From Streptomyces sp. JJ38 (GTDB taxonomy: Bacteria > Actinomycetota > Actinomycetes > Streptomycetales > Streptomycetaceae): a stretch of 64,000 bases of DNA. Shown here one piece after another: positions 19,280 through 27,583 of the stretch. The stretch is from NCBI RefSeq assembly GCF_019303475.1, contig NZ_JABLSI010000002.1, positions 99,213 through 163,212 of the forward strand. Reading direction: 5' to 3'. Numbering within the stretch: position 1 is the first letter of the stretch; every line of letters starts with the position of its first letter. Position numbers and translations under genes: made by a program. The notes below the pieces were generated by a model. It did not search any database. It was not told the DNA's origin and saw only the letters and a list, made by a program, of their open reading frames with translations.

Positions 19280-19750
19280 ATGACCAGCACACTCCGCCTG
19301 GAGAAGATCACCGCGGCCAACCTCGACACCGCGACCGAGCTCCGCGTGCGCCCGGACCAGGAACACCTGGTCGAACCCGTAGCGAAGTCCCTGGCCGAGG
19401 CGTACGTCCACCCCGACATAGCCTGGCCCCGCCTCATCCTCGACGGAGACCGCCCCGTCGGCTTCCTCATGGGCTTCTTCGACGTCGACTGGAAGGACGA
19501 CGGCACCCGCACCGACCTCCGCTCCGGCCTCTGGCGCCTCAACATCGCCGCCGGGGAGCAGGGTCGGGGCTACGGCCGCTTCGCCGTCGAGGCCGTGGCC
19601 GAGGAGATCCGGCGCCGCGGCGGCGACCGGCTCACCGTCACCTGGCACCCGGGCGAGGACGGCCCCGAGAAGTTCTATCTCCGCCTCGGCTTCCGCCTCA
19701 CCGGCGAAACGAGCGGCGGCCAGACCGTCGGCGAGCTGGACCTGGCCTGA
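19280..19750 (+). CDS. GNAT-family N-acetyltransferase
   Basis: A 156-residue protein with the acetyl-CoA-binding motif EQGRGYGRFAVEAV (about 94-107), preceded by the beta-bulge WRLNIAAG and followed by a C-terminal FYLRLGFRLTGE. The overall pattern matches spermidine/spermine acetyltransferase-like GNATs, but the substrate cannot be assigned. ATG 19280 has AGGGTG upstream. Confidence 0.85.
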   Translation: MTSTLRLEKITAANLDTATELRVRPDQEHLVEPVAKSLAEAYVHPDIAWPRLILDGDRPVGFLMGFFDVDWKDDGTRTDLRSGLWRLNIAAGEQGRGYGRFAVEAVAEEIRRRGGDRLTVTWHPGEDGPEKFYLRLGFRLTGETSGGQTVGELDLA

Positions 19751-19788
19751 CCCCGCTCCCCGTCCCCGCCCGGCCCAGGGCCGTCGCC

Positions 19789-19819
19789 TTGACGTGAAGT
19801 CATGTTGAACTTCTAGCGT
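19789..19819 (+). promoter_or_regulatory. MerR-type promoter of the NmrA-family gene
   Basis: TTGACG (19789-19794) and TAGCGT (19814-19819) are separated by 19 bp, and the spacer contains the dyad GAAGTCATGTTGAACTTC. An overlong spacer with an internal dyad is the hallmark of promoters activated by MerR/SoxR-family proteins. No merR gene lies nearby. Confidence 0.6.
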
Positions 19820-19844
19820 CATCGGCGACGAAGGGAGTTCGACG

Positions 19845-20675
19845 ATGACGACACTGGTCACGGGGGCCACGGGGAACACCGGTCGGCACGTGGTGGCGGA
19901 GCTGGTCCGCAGGGGAGAGCGAGTCCGGGCCCTGACGCGGAACCCGGCCGCCGCCACGCAACACCTTCCCCCTGAGGTGGAACTCGCGGCGGGCACGCAC
20001 ACGGCGCCGGAGACGCTGGACGCGGCCCTCGACGGGGTCGGTCGCCTGCACATCACGCTGACAGCCGGACTCGCCGACGTCGGCCCCGAGCTCGTCCGGA
20101 GGGCGGTCGACGCGGGCGTGCGGCGCATCACCGTCCTGTGGGGCGGCTACGTGGGCCCGGTCGAGCAGGCCGTGGAGCAGTCGGGCGTGGAGTGGACCCG
20201 CCTGGAGGCGCAGGAGTTCATGTCCAACACGCTGACCTGGGCCGAGTCCGTGCGCAGCGAGGGCGTCGTGCGCGAGCCCTACGATCAGCCCAGCGCGGTC
20301 GTCCACGAGGCCGACATCGGGGCGGTGGCGGCGACGGCGCTGCTGGAGGACGGCCACGCGGGCCAGATCTACAACCTCACCGGCCCCCAACCGCTCACCC
20401 CACGCGAGCGGGTCGCCATCCTGTCCCGCGCCGTCGGCCGCGACATCGCCTTCGTCCCCATCACCCACGAACGGGCCGTCGACAGGCTGATGGCCACCGG
20501 GGCGTCCCGGGAGGAGGCCGAGTACGTCATCGGCTGGTACGCGAAACCCGACGAGAGCGCCACCACCGCCGACGCCACAGTCGAACGCGTGACGGGCCGT
20601 CCGGCACGCGCCTTCGAGGCATGGGTGGCCGAGAACGCGCACCGCTTCCGGGCCCAGCGCGTCACGGCCGACTAA
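19845..20675 (+). CDS. NmrA-like NAD(P)-binding protein
   Basis: A 276-residue atypical short-chain dehydrogenase with the N-terminal nucleotide-binding motif GATGNTGRHV (about 7-16), the RALTRNP strand (about 28-34), and the C-terminal region of the NmrA/azoreductase-like group. It lacks the YxxxK catalytic pair, so it is a redox sensor or a quinone-type reductase rather than a classical dehydrogenase. AGGGAG precedes ATG 19845, and transcription likely starts from the MerR-type promoter at 19789-19819, consistent with a response to electrophiles or redox stress. Confidence 0.82.
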   Translation: MTTLVTGATGNTGRHVVAELVRRGERVRALTRNPAAATQHLPPEVELAAGTHTAPETLDAALDGVGRLHITLTAGLADVGPELVRRAVDAGVRRITVLWGGYVGPVEQAVEQSGVEWTRLEAQEFMSNTLTWAESVRSEGVVREPYDQPSAVVHEADIGAVAATALLEDGHAGQIYNLTGPQPLTPRERVAILSRAVGRDIAFVPITHERAVDRLMATGASREEAEYVIGWYAKPDESATTADATVERVTGRPARAFEAWVAENAHRFRAQRVTAD

Positions 20676-21061
20676 CCCCACGCCTTCGCCCCGGCCGAGG
20701 GGGTGGGAGGGACGCCCCCGCTCCCGACCCCTCGGTGTCCGCCGGTCACCACCGACGCCAAGCCTGACGCGCCGCGGTTCCACCGGCGGCGCGGCATGCG
20801 GATCACCGGTGTCGCACCGGTACCTGTCGCCCCGCCTGGTGGGGTCACCCGCCTCGACACGGCCGGGCAGGGCCGGGCGGCGCGTGGCACGCCCTGCCCA
20901 CGGGCGTCCGTGTTCGCCGGGATGACGACGGAACAAAACCAGCCCGCATGCGGCGTTCACCCCAGTGTCACCCGGGCGGCCCATGGCGTTCCATGGGGAG
21001 AGCTCATGGTCGGAGAGCCTCGTTCCACTCACCGGCACCTAGCGAGGACCAGCACACCACC
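20676..21061 (+). other. 386-bp gap before the acyltransferase gene
   Basis: It contains a weak imperfect hairpin (20700-20709 with 20721-20731) that could terminate the NmrA-like gene, and several GC-rich inverted repeats near 20780-20830. The sequence upstream of ATG 21062 has no strong ribosome binding site. No gene could be supported. Confidence 0.4.
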
Positions 21062-22171
21062 ATGGCACGCAGATCCCTCTCCTCCGGCACCGGCGATGCC
21101 GTCGGCGCGACGGAGACAGCTCGCATCCGTCCTCCCGCGACCGAACCGAGAGCCGCTGGGCACCGCTTCGACGTCGACGTGCTGCGGCTGCTGGCCTCTT
21201 GCACGGTGATGCTCGGGCACGTCTCGGCCACGTTCATCCACGTCGTCGACGGCGAGAGGGGGAACGGGTCGGGTGCCTACTGGACCGGCCACGTCTTCGA
21301 AGCCGTCAACGCCTTCGCGGTACCGGTCTTCTTCGCCATCGCGGGCTGGGGTGTGCTGGTGGGCGCGGTGCCGCGGGACGAACGCCGAATGTGGACGCGC
21401 ATCATCCGCACCGGCGTTCCGTTGTTCGTCTGGACCGGGATCTACCTCGTGTGGGCCTGGCTGCGGGACCGCAACGAGAAACCCGTGACCGAGCTGGCGG
21501 TGGACGGGCTGTTCGCATCCGTCCAGCCCGCCTACCACCTGTGGTTCCTCTACGCGTACCTGCCGATTGTCGCGGTGCTGGCCTTCGCCGTCCTGGTCAA
21601 GGACGGCCAGCGACCGTGGGGACTGGGCCTGGCGCTCCTCGCGATCGCGACGGGGCCCACCGCCCTGTCCACCGTGTCCGAGGTCACCGGCTGGGCCGTG
21701 CCGCGCATGGGCTGGGGCTTCGGCACCTACTCGATCGTGTACGCGATCGGTGGCGCCCTGCTGCTGGGGCTTCCGGCCTCGGCCCTGCGCGGTCGGCGTC
21801 GGATCTTCGCCGCCCTGTTGCCCGTGGCCATGGCCGGGGTCCTCTGGTACCACACACAGGTCCACTACGTGATCCCCAACGCCCACCTCCTCGTCGGCAC
21901 GATGACCGTCTGCGTGCTGCTCCTCGTCAGCCGGACGAACGTGCCCGAGCGACTACGCCCCGCGCTGCGGCGGGGGGCCAACGCCGCCATGGGCGCCTAC
22001 ATGGTCCACGTCCTCTTCGTCGAGGAGCTGGTACGGCCACTCGTCTCCGCCGACATGAGCATCCCCACGGCCACCCTCACCGTCCTCGGCATGCTCACCG
22101 TCGTGATCGCCCTCTCCTACGGCTCCAGCCTCCTGTGGGGACGCCTCGGCCTCCGGCGTCTCCTCGGCTGA
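21062..22171 (+). CDS. membrane acyltransferase, acyltransferase 3 family
   Basis: About 369 residues with around ten predicted transmembrane helices. The N-terminal FDVDVLRLLASCTVMLGHVSA contains the family histidine (LGH) and aspartate; MVHVLFVEEL near the C-terminus is also typical. Members O-acylate sugars, glycans or antibiotics at the membrane. ATG 21062 is preferred because the helix pattern starts soon after; upstream extension is Arg-rich. It converges on the glycan locus, and could acylate its product. Confidence 0.8.
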   Translation: MARRSLSSGTGDAVGATETARIRPPATEPRAAGHRFDVDVLRLLASCTVMLGHVSATFIHVVDGERGNGSGAYWTGHVFEAVNAFAVPVFFAIAGWGVLVGAVPRDERRMWTRIIRTGVPLFVWTGIYLVWAWLRDRNEKPVTELAVDGLFASVQPAYHLWFLYAYLPIVAVLAFAVLVKDGQRPWGLGLALLAIATGPTALSTVSEVTGWAVPRMGWGFGTYSIVYAIGGALLLGLPASALRGRRRIFAALLPVAMAGVLWYHTQVHYVIPNAHLLVGTMTVCVLLLVSRTNVPERLRPALRRGANAAMGAYMVHVLFVEELVRPLVSADMSIPTATLTVLGMLTVVIALSYGSSLLWGRLGLRRLLG

Positions 22172-22179
22172 GGAAGAAG

Positions 22180-22233
22180 CACGCGGAGGAAGGGGGCTGG
22201 ACCACGTGCGGTCCAGCCCCCTTCCTCCGCGTG
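22180..22233. terminator. 24-bp perfect hairpin, bidirectional terminator
   Basis: Arms 22180-22203 and 22210-22233 are perfectly complementary over 24 bp with a 6-nt loop, between the convergent acyltransferase and GT8-pyruvyltransferase genes. It is the longest uninterrupted terminator stem I found in the window. Confidence 0.85.
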
Positions 22234-22238
22234 ACGCG

Positions 22239-24566
22239 CTATGCCGGCGGCTCCCCGAACGTCTTGCGCAGCTCGGCCATGTTGTCCTGGGTGACCTTCC
22301 ACAGGAGGTCCTGGCGCCCGTGCACGTCGGCGACGACGGCGGCGTGGTCGTCGAGGATGCCGAGGGCGCGCTCGGTGAGCAGGGTGCCGAGGTCGCGCTC
22401 GTGGACGGAGACGCCCCACTCGGGGCGCTCGATGTCGGCGAGGAAGTACGCCATCTTCGGGTGTGAGATGAGGCTGATGATCGGCGTGCCGCAGCCGAAC
22501 GGAATCATGCCGGCGTGGCCGCGCATGCCGATCACGAGCCTGGTGCGGGCGTACTCGGCGCGGATCGCGTCGCAGTCCCAGTCGTACATCGGGACGACGG
22601 GCAGCGAGATGCCGTGCTCGCGGCGCAGGTCGAAGGCTATGCGCTCGTCCTCCAGCGCGTGGGCGACGCAGCGCACCTCGGCGTGCTCGCCCAGGGCCCG
22701 GACGGCCCTCGCCATCTCGCCGAGGAAGTGGCCGTAGTCGTGGCCGAAGCGGAGTCCGGCGCGGTCGTAGGCACAGTTGAGCAGGATGGTGTCGGCCCGG
22801 TCGGCCGGGTCCTGCCAGCCGGGGACGAGCTGCCGGGTGACGGTCGTCGGGCAGGGCTGGTAGAGCACCCGGTCTCGCAGCTCGGCCGGGAGCAGGTCGC
22901 GCACCTTCCGCACGGAGCCGCTGTTGCGCAGCCCGAAGAAGGCCGACTTCTCCACCAGCAGGCGCAGGCTCTCGGTGAAGCGGTCCCTGCGGTAGGACTG
23001 GCCGTCGAAGGCGTTGTAGCCGACGGCGAAGACGGCCAGCGGTACGGTGATCCGCTCCAGGTTGCGGTCGGGGACGTTCCACTGCCAGGCGCTGTTGCCG
23101 TTGGGCGCGGTGTCGGGGATGAACAGCCCGCCGCCACCGACGACCAGGCCGCGGCTCGCGTTGACGCGGTCGAGGGCGGCCTCGTCGAAGAGCCGGTGGG
23201 CGTGCTGGGAGTGCCAGCGGGCGGGGCCGGTGTCGCTGTCGAAGCAGAGCCGGACGGACTCCGGGAGCAGCTTGTCGCCCGCGTTGCCCTGCCGGTCCAT
23301 GTAGAAGGCGACGTGCGAGAGCAGGCCCGAGGGCTCGGCGGCGGGCTCGTCGGCGCCCGTGTCGGGGCGGGTGCGCTCGTGCAGGATGCGGCACATGCGG
23401 CTGATCGGTTCCACGGCGAGGCCCGCGGCGGCGTGCCGGTGTGCGGCGGCGTCGTCGTTCAGGGTCCAGGCGAGCTGGGCGAGCCGGCCGTACGACCGGG
23501 CGGCGTTCTTGGGCTCGGCGGTGGCCAGCAGCAGGTGCGCCTCGGCCTCCTCGTACCGGGAGAGCGCCATGAGGGCGGTGCCGAGCACCTCGTGCGGCCA
23601 GGCGGCACGGGCCGGGAGGGCGAGCCCTCCCAGGATGTCCACCGCCTCCTGGTAGCGCCCGGTGGCGATGCACGCCGACGCGACCTGTCGGGCGGCGGCG
23701 ACGTCGCCGGTGCGCTCGACGTGCTGACGGCCGAAGTGCAGGAGGAGGTCTGGGTGCTTGGCCCCGGGCTGGGACATGTAGGCGGCGGCCAGCGCGCTCT
23801 CGCTCATGGTGTGGCGCTGCCAGGCCTCCTCGGCGAGCGTGTACCCCTCCTCTCCGCCGTTCCAGGGCTTGTGGCGGCCGGTGAAGTGGAGGACGGCGAC
23901 GTCGTCGGGTACCGGCCTGTCGCCCGAGAGCCTGCGCTTGACGAAGTTGAAGCGGGGGTCGAGCCGGACGAAGTCCCCGTCCAGAACGGCGTTGAGGATG
24001 CCCTGGTCGTGCTTGTCCAGCTCGTACTTCCCCGAGCGGCCGGCCTCGTCGAGCCGGGCGCAGAACGCGTCGGTGAGGTACTCGCGCTGGATGACGAGCA
24101 GTCCGCTGTTGAGCTTGTGCTGGCCGTGGAAGAACTGGGGAACGGCGGCGAGGCCGTGGCGCAGTGTCAGCAGTTCGCCGATGTCGCCGAGGACGACCAT
24201 GTCGGTGTCCAGGGTGATGACCGTGTCGTAGTCGCGGATCCGGAAGACGTCCAGGATGAAGTACGCCTTGCGGATCAGGTAGTTCTCCGGATCCCCCTTG
24301 ACGAAGTCCTCGTAGCGCGTGTCGTCGACGCGGCGCAGCACGATGCGCGGGTGGAGGCGGCGGATCGCCGCGACGGACGCGGGTCGCAGGTCGTCGTAGA
24401 GGACGACGAAGTCCTCGCACACGCCCGGGTTCGACAGGGCCAGGCTGCGCAGCAGGGCGAGAAAGCCGGGCAGGTAGTTCTCGTCGACGTACGACGCGAA
24501 CGCCACGCGGCGCTTGCCGGTCAGATCGGGGGCTGCGGCGCCGGCCGCCGGGGTTGGCGCGGTCAT
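22239..24566 (-). CDS. GT8 glycosyltransferase - TPR - polysaccharide pyruvyltransferase fusion
   Basis: A 775-residue three-part protein. Residues 20-240 are a GT-A glycosyltransferase of family GT8: FASYVDENYLPG, the metal-binding DTD (120-122), NSGLLVIQ, and HFTG...KPW (227-235). Residues 255-400 form TPR-like helices. Residues 415-765 are a polysaccharide pyruvyltransferase (CsaB/WcaK type): GNAGDKLLPES (427-437), VVGGGGLF near 478, and GMRGHAGMIPFGCGTPIISL in the C-terminal part. One chain could therefore add a hexose and cap a glycan with ketal pyruvate. ATG 24566 overlaps the upstream stop codon by 4 bp (ATGA), so it is translationally coupled to the GT29-like gene. There are no signal peptide or membrane segments. 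Confidence 0.8.
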   Translation of the reverse strand: MTAPTPAAGAAAPDLTGKRRVAFASYVDENYLPGFLALLRSLALSNPGVCEDFVVLYDDLRPASVAAIRRLHPRIVLRRVDDTRYEDFVKGDPENYLIRKAYFILDVFRIRDYDTVITLDTDMVVLGDIGELLTLRHGLAAVPQFFHGQHKLNSGLLVIQREYLTDAFCARLDEAGRSGKYELDKHDQGILNAVLDGDFVRLDPRFNFVKRRLSGDRPVPDDVAVLHFTGRHKPWNGGEEGYTLAEEAWQRHTMSESALAAAYMSQPGAKHPDLLLHFGRQHVERTGDVAAARQVASACIATGRYQEAVDILGGLALPARAAWPHEVLGTALMALSRYEEAEAHLLLATAEPKNAARSYGRLAQLAWTLNDDAAAHRHAAAGLAVEPISRMCRILHERTRPDTGADEPAAEPSGLLSHVAFYMDRQGNAGDKLLPESVRLCFDSDTGPARWHSQHAHRLFDEAALDRVNASRGLVVGGGGLFIPDTAPNGNSAWQWNVPDRNLERITVPLAVFAVGYNAFDGQSYRRDRFTESLRLLVEKSAFFGLRNSGSVRKVRDLLPAELRDRVLYQPCPTTVTRQLVPGWQDPADRADTILLNCAYDRAGLRFGHDYGHFLGEMARAVRALGEHAEVRCVAHALEDERIAFDLRREHGISLPVVPMYDWDCDAIRAEYARTRLVIGMRGHAGMIPFGCGTPIISLISHPKMAYFLADIERPEWGVSVHERDLGTLLTERALGILDDHAAVVADVHGRQDLLWKVTQDNMAELRKTFGEPPA

Positions 24567-26032
24567 CGGAGCGAAATCCTCTTCTCGGTACGGCTGGTGG
24601 CCCGGTCCATGACCCACGCCTTCTCGCTCAGGTACTCGTGAACGGAGGTGATGGGCAGCTTCATCGCACCCGGGAGCCGATAGGCGCCGGAGTCGTAGAA
24701 GTCGAATCCGATCAGGTCGATCGTCGGATTGACGTCGAGGAAGTCGAGCAGCCACAGCATGTTGAAGCCGCTGGTGGGGATGGAGGGCCACTCCTCCTCG
24801 GAGACTCTCCCGAGGTTGCGCAGGGGCCAGCGCAGCGAAGCGTCGTTGAGGTAACGCTGCGCTCCGGGCACCAGGCGCTGGCGGATGGACTGCTTCCACT
24901 GCTCTTCCAGGCCGCCGAAGACGAGGCGGGTCTGCACCTTCTCGCCCCAGTTGAATCCGTGCTTGTGGATCGTGGCGTGGATGTCGGTGCGCGAGCCGGT
25001 GGCGGGCGCGTCGATGCGGAAGGAGTTGAAACGGACGACGAGGTCGTAGGAGTCGATCTCCTCGCCCATGGAGCTCGACCCGACGCGCTGGGAGTTGGCC
25101 ACGAGGCAGATGCTCTTGCCCGCGATGAGGTTTCGGAAGTCCCCGACGGTGATGATCGACGCTCCGCCGTCCCAGTCCGCGACCGGCCCTCGGGAGCGCA
25201 GGCGCGCGTGGTCCGCGTACGCGCGGAGAACGGCGCCGCTGCCGACCACGCCGTCGGGGCGACGCGTGGTGTAGCGGTCCATGAAGCCCGCGAGCGCCTC
25301 GCCCATGTCGGTGCTCGACGCGCCCTGCTCGTGCATCGTGCTCAGGGCGGCCACCAAACGGGGGGCGGCCTGCGGCCACTCCCCCCGCTCGTCCAGGGCA
25401 AGACCCTCGGCCCACAGCTCCGCCGGTTCCCCGCCGACGAACCCGGAAGCCTTCGGGAACTCCTCCCGCAGCAGGCCCAGGAGCTCTGCCAGTCGGGTGG
25501 CACTCTGCCGCAGCCCCGTCACCCGCGCCGCGATGCCCAGGTCGTCGTCACGGCAGAGCGCGACGTAACGCTCGTGCGCCTCGGCCGCACCCGCGTCCTC
25601 ACCCTGCTCCTCCAGCACGCGGGCGCGCAGCCGCCATCCCGCACGCGAGTTGGGCCGCTCGGTCAGCACGGCGTCGGTGATGGACAGTGCGAGCTCCAGC
25701 TCCGCGACGGACCAGCAGTACAGCGCCTTGTTGCCGGCCTCCAGCAATGCGTCGAGGAGCTCAGGACACTCCTTGGCCCAGCCCGAGCCACGCCCAGCAC
25801 GGCTCGCCGACCCGGCTGCCGAGCGGGCATGGACGACCAGGAGCTGCCGTAGCGCCTCTCCCAGTTCGGCACGCTTACGGTCGCGGTTGTACACGAGCTT
25901 CCCGCTGTGTGCCGCACACGCGTCGATGCTCTGGTCGAGAGTCGTCGGGCGGATGGGGACCTCGGTGTTCGGTGCCGGAGCGGATCGCCGGTCCAGGCGG
26001 CGCTCCAACCATCCGGTACGGACCCGTTTCAT
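24563..26032 (-). CDS. GT29 (sialyltransferase)-like glycosyltransferase with helical N-terminus
   Basis: A 489-residue cytoplasmic protein. The N-terminal 280 residues are helical and TPR-like. The C-terminal 190 residues carry patterns that resemble the eukaryotic-type sialylmotifs: L-like SICLVANSQRVGSSSMGEEI then DSYDLVVRFNSF (308-338), S-like PTSGFNMLWLLDFL...LIGFDF (419-445), and an H-x4-E pair (H465, E470) in the VS position. This suggests transfer of a nonulosonic acid (sialic acid, Kdn) or similar CMP-sugar; the donor is not provable from sequence. GGAG stands 4-5 nt before ATG 26032. It is coupled to the GT8-pyruvyltransferase gene and follows a polysialyltransferase-family gene. 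Confidence 0.68.
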   Translation of the reverse strand: MKRVRTGWLERRLDRRSAPAPNTEVPIRPTTLDQSIDACAAHSGKLVYNRDRKRAELGEALRQLLVVHARSAAGSASRAGRGSGWAKECPELLDALLEAGNKALYCWSVAELELALSITDAVLTERPNSRAGWRLRARVLEEQGEDAGAAEAHERYVALCRDDDLGIAARVTGLRQSATRLAELLGLLREEFPKASGFVGGEPAELWAEGLALDERGEWPQAAPRLVAALSTMHEQGASSTDMGEALAGFMDRYTTRRPDGVVGSGAVLRAYADHARLRSRGPVADWDGGASIITVGDFRNLIAGKSICLVANSQRVGSSSMGEEIDSYDLVVRFNSFRIDAPATGSRTDIHATIHKHGFNWGEKVQTRLVFGGLEEQWKQSIRQRLVPGAQRYLNDASLRWPLRNLGRVSEEEWPSIPTSGFNMLWLLDFLDVNPTIDLIGFDFYDSGAYRLPGAMKLPITSVHEYLSEKAWVMDRATSRTEKRISLR

Positions 26033-26181
26033 GATGCTCCAAGCCTCAAGTACGCCCCGCTGACCGGGCGTTACGGAAGCACCGTACGGAGGTCGGGTGT
26101 ACCGGTGATGAACGACGACCGTCTCGACGACGAACGGCGCGGCCGATTCACCCGGTGTTCAGCGCACCGTCGCGACGTTGC

Positions 26182-27579
26182 CTAACGATGTCCTCCACGG
26201 CGCCGGGAGGCCGCTCGCCTGACACGCCGGGCCACCCGCAGCGCCGCACCGCCGCCCGGGAAGCGTCCGCCCGCGGGGGCGAGACTGCCGGGAAGCTCCA
26301 GGCTGGTCAGCCGCCGCCGCTTGAAGTAACGCTGGGTTCGGGACCCGAAGTGCTCGTCCAACCATGCGAACGCCTCCGCCCGCAGCCCGGGGTACTGCCG
26401 CGGCTGCATGCAGTATCCGACGGTCCGGACCAGGGGGCCGACGTCCCCGGGCGCCTCGGCCGCGTTCGACGTCTCAAGGTCGGGCAGGAGTGCGTCGACG
26501 ATGGTGAGCGGCACCCGGTTGCTGTTCTGGTAGGGCTTGAGCCGGTCGAGCAGGAGATCCGTGCCCACGCGCGCCGCGGGGACGCCGTAATACGTGGCCG
26601 CGGTGAACAGCGCCGTCGAGAAGCAGCCCACGACGAGGCGGGGCCGGCAGCGGCCGAAGACGGCCTCGGCCAGCAGCGGCGTCGTGGGGACGAGCAGCTC
26701 GACCCCGCAGTCGGCGGCGGCCTTCTCCAAGGCCCGCGAGTAGCGGCTCGGCGCGGTGGGGTGCGGCTTGAACAGCACCCTCTCGTGCCCGGCGGCGGCC
26801 GCCGCGCGCAGCATGCGGGCGTGCAGTTCCTCCTCTTCCCCGGTGCTGAGGATGCCGAGGTCGGCGAGGTACTGACCGAGGATCACGGCGCCGGGCGCGC
26901 GTTCGGGGTCCCGCGGAACCTCCGGATCGTCCGCGGCGACGGCCGTGAGCTCGTCCAGGACGGCGCGGAACGCCGCGTCCGGGACCGTCTCGGACCCGAC
27001 CTCGTACTCGCTCAGGAGCAGGGGCCGCAGGCCGGGAACGAGGTCCAGGTGCAGCAGTCGCACGATGCGCGGGGCCGTGGCCGAGGGCAGCGCCTCGCGG
27101 GTCGGCCCGTAGCTCATCAGCCCGTCGGCGTAGACGTGCACGTCGGCGTCGGCGAAGATCCGCGCGAGGGCCGCGGCCGGGTTGGCGTGCACGGACTCCA
27201 CCACCAGATCGGCGATACCCTCGCCAAGCCCCCAGGCCTCCCGGAAGACACGCTGCCACAGCGGGGCGTCCTGCTCCACGGGCGACCAGTCACTCGGGTG
27301 CAGAGGCCGGATCGTGGCGTTCCAGTCGACCACCAGGTCGAAGCGCGTGACGATGCCGTCCCAGCCGGCCATGTCGCCCAACGGCGTGGCGGTCTCCGGA
27401 ACGGCCGCGTTGTTGGAGACGAGGAGAACGCGGCGGGCGGCGTCCGCCGGCCCGAAGAGCCCGGCGTCGAGCGCGGCGGAGAGGGTGGCGGCACCGTAGA
27501 GAGTGGACACCTCGAAGATCTGGGGACGGAGTTCGGCGTGCCGACCCGTCGGATTCGCGTGGATCGCTTCCTTGGCCAT
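26182..27579 (-). CDS. alpha-2,8-polysialyltransferase-family glycosyltransferase
   Basis: A 465-residue GT-B-like protein of the bacterial polysialyltransferase (POLYST) family. It begins with QIFEVSTLYGAATLSAAL (about 20-37) and RVLLVSNNAAVPET, contains VYADGLMSYGPTR (149-161), and has the LFKPHPT motif (269-275) shared with POLYST and CDP-glycerol polymerases for CMP-sugar binding. The C-terminal 60 residues are strongly basic (RRR and KRRR clusters), which could hold it at the membrane. ATG 27579 is chosen because the family starts here. It lies 4 bp downstream of the GT2 gene and is very likely in one transcript with it. In Streptomyces such genes are linked to teichulosonic (Kdn) acids. 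Confidence 0.8.
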   Translation of the reverse strand: MAKEAIHANPTGRHAELRPQIFEVSTLYGAATLSAALDAGLFGPADAARRVLLVSNNAAVPETATPLGDMAGWDGIVTRFDLVVDWNATIRPLHPSDWSPVEQDAPLWQRVFREAWGLGEGIADLVVESVHANPAAALARIFADADVHVYADGLMSYGPTREALPSATAPRIVRLLHLDLVPGLRPLLLSEYEVGSETVPDAAFRAVLDELTAVAADDPEVPRDPERAPGAVILGQYLADLGILSTGEEEELHARMLRAAAAAGHERVLFKPHPTAPSRYSRALEKAAADCGVELLVPTTPLLAEAVFGRCRPRLVVGCFSTALFTAATYYGVPAARVGTDLLLDRLKPYQNSNRVPLTIVDALLPDLETSNAAEAPGDVGPLVRTVGYCMQPRQYPGLRAEAFAWLDEHFGSRTQRYFKRRRLTSLELPGSLAPAGGRFPGGGAALRVARRVRRAASRRRGGHR

Positions 27580-27583
27580 GCCG

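Noticed and set aside
22239..25415. Single 1058-codon frame covering the GT8 fusion and part of the GT29-like gene
   Set aside because: The GT29-like gene is supported in another frame, and ATG 24566 with an ATGA overlap is the natural start of the GT8 fusion.
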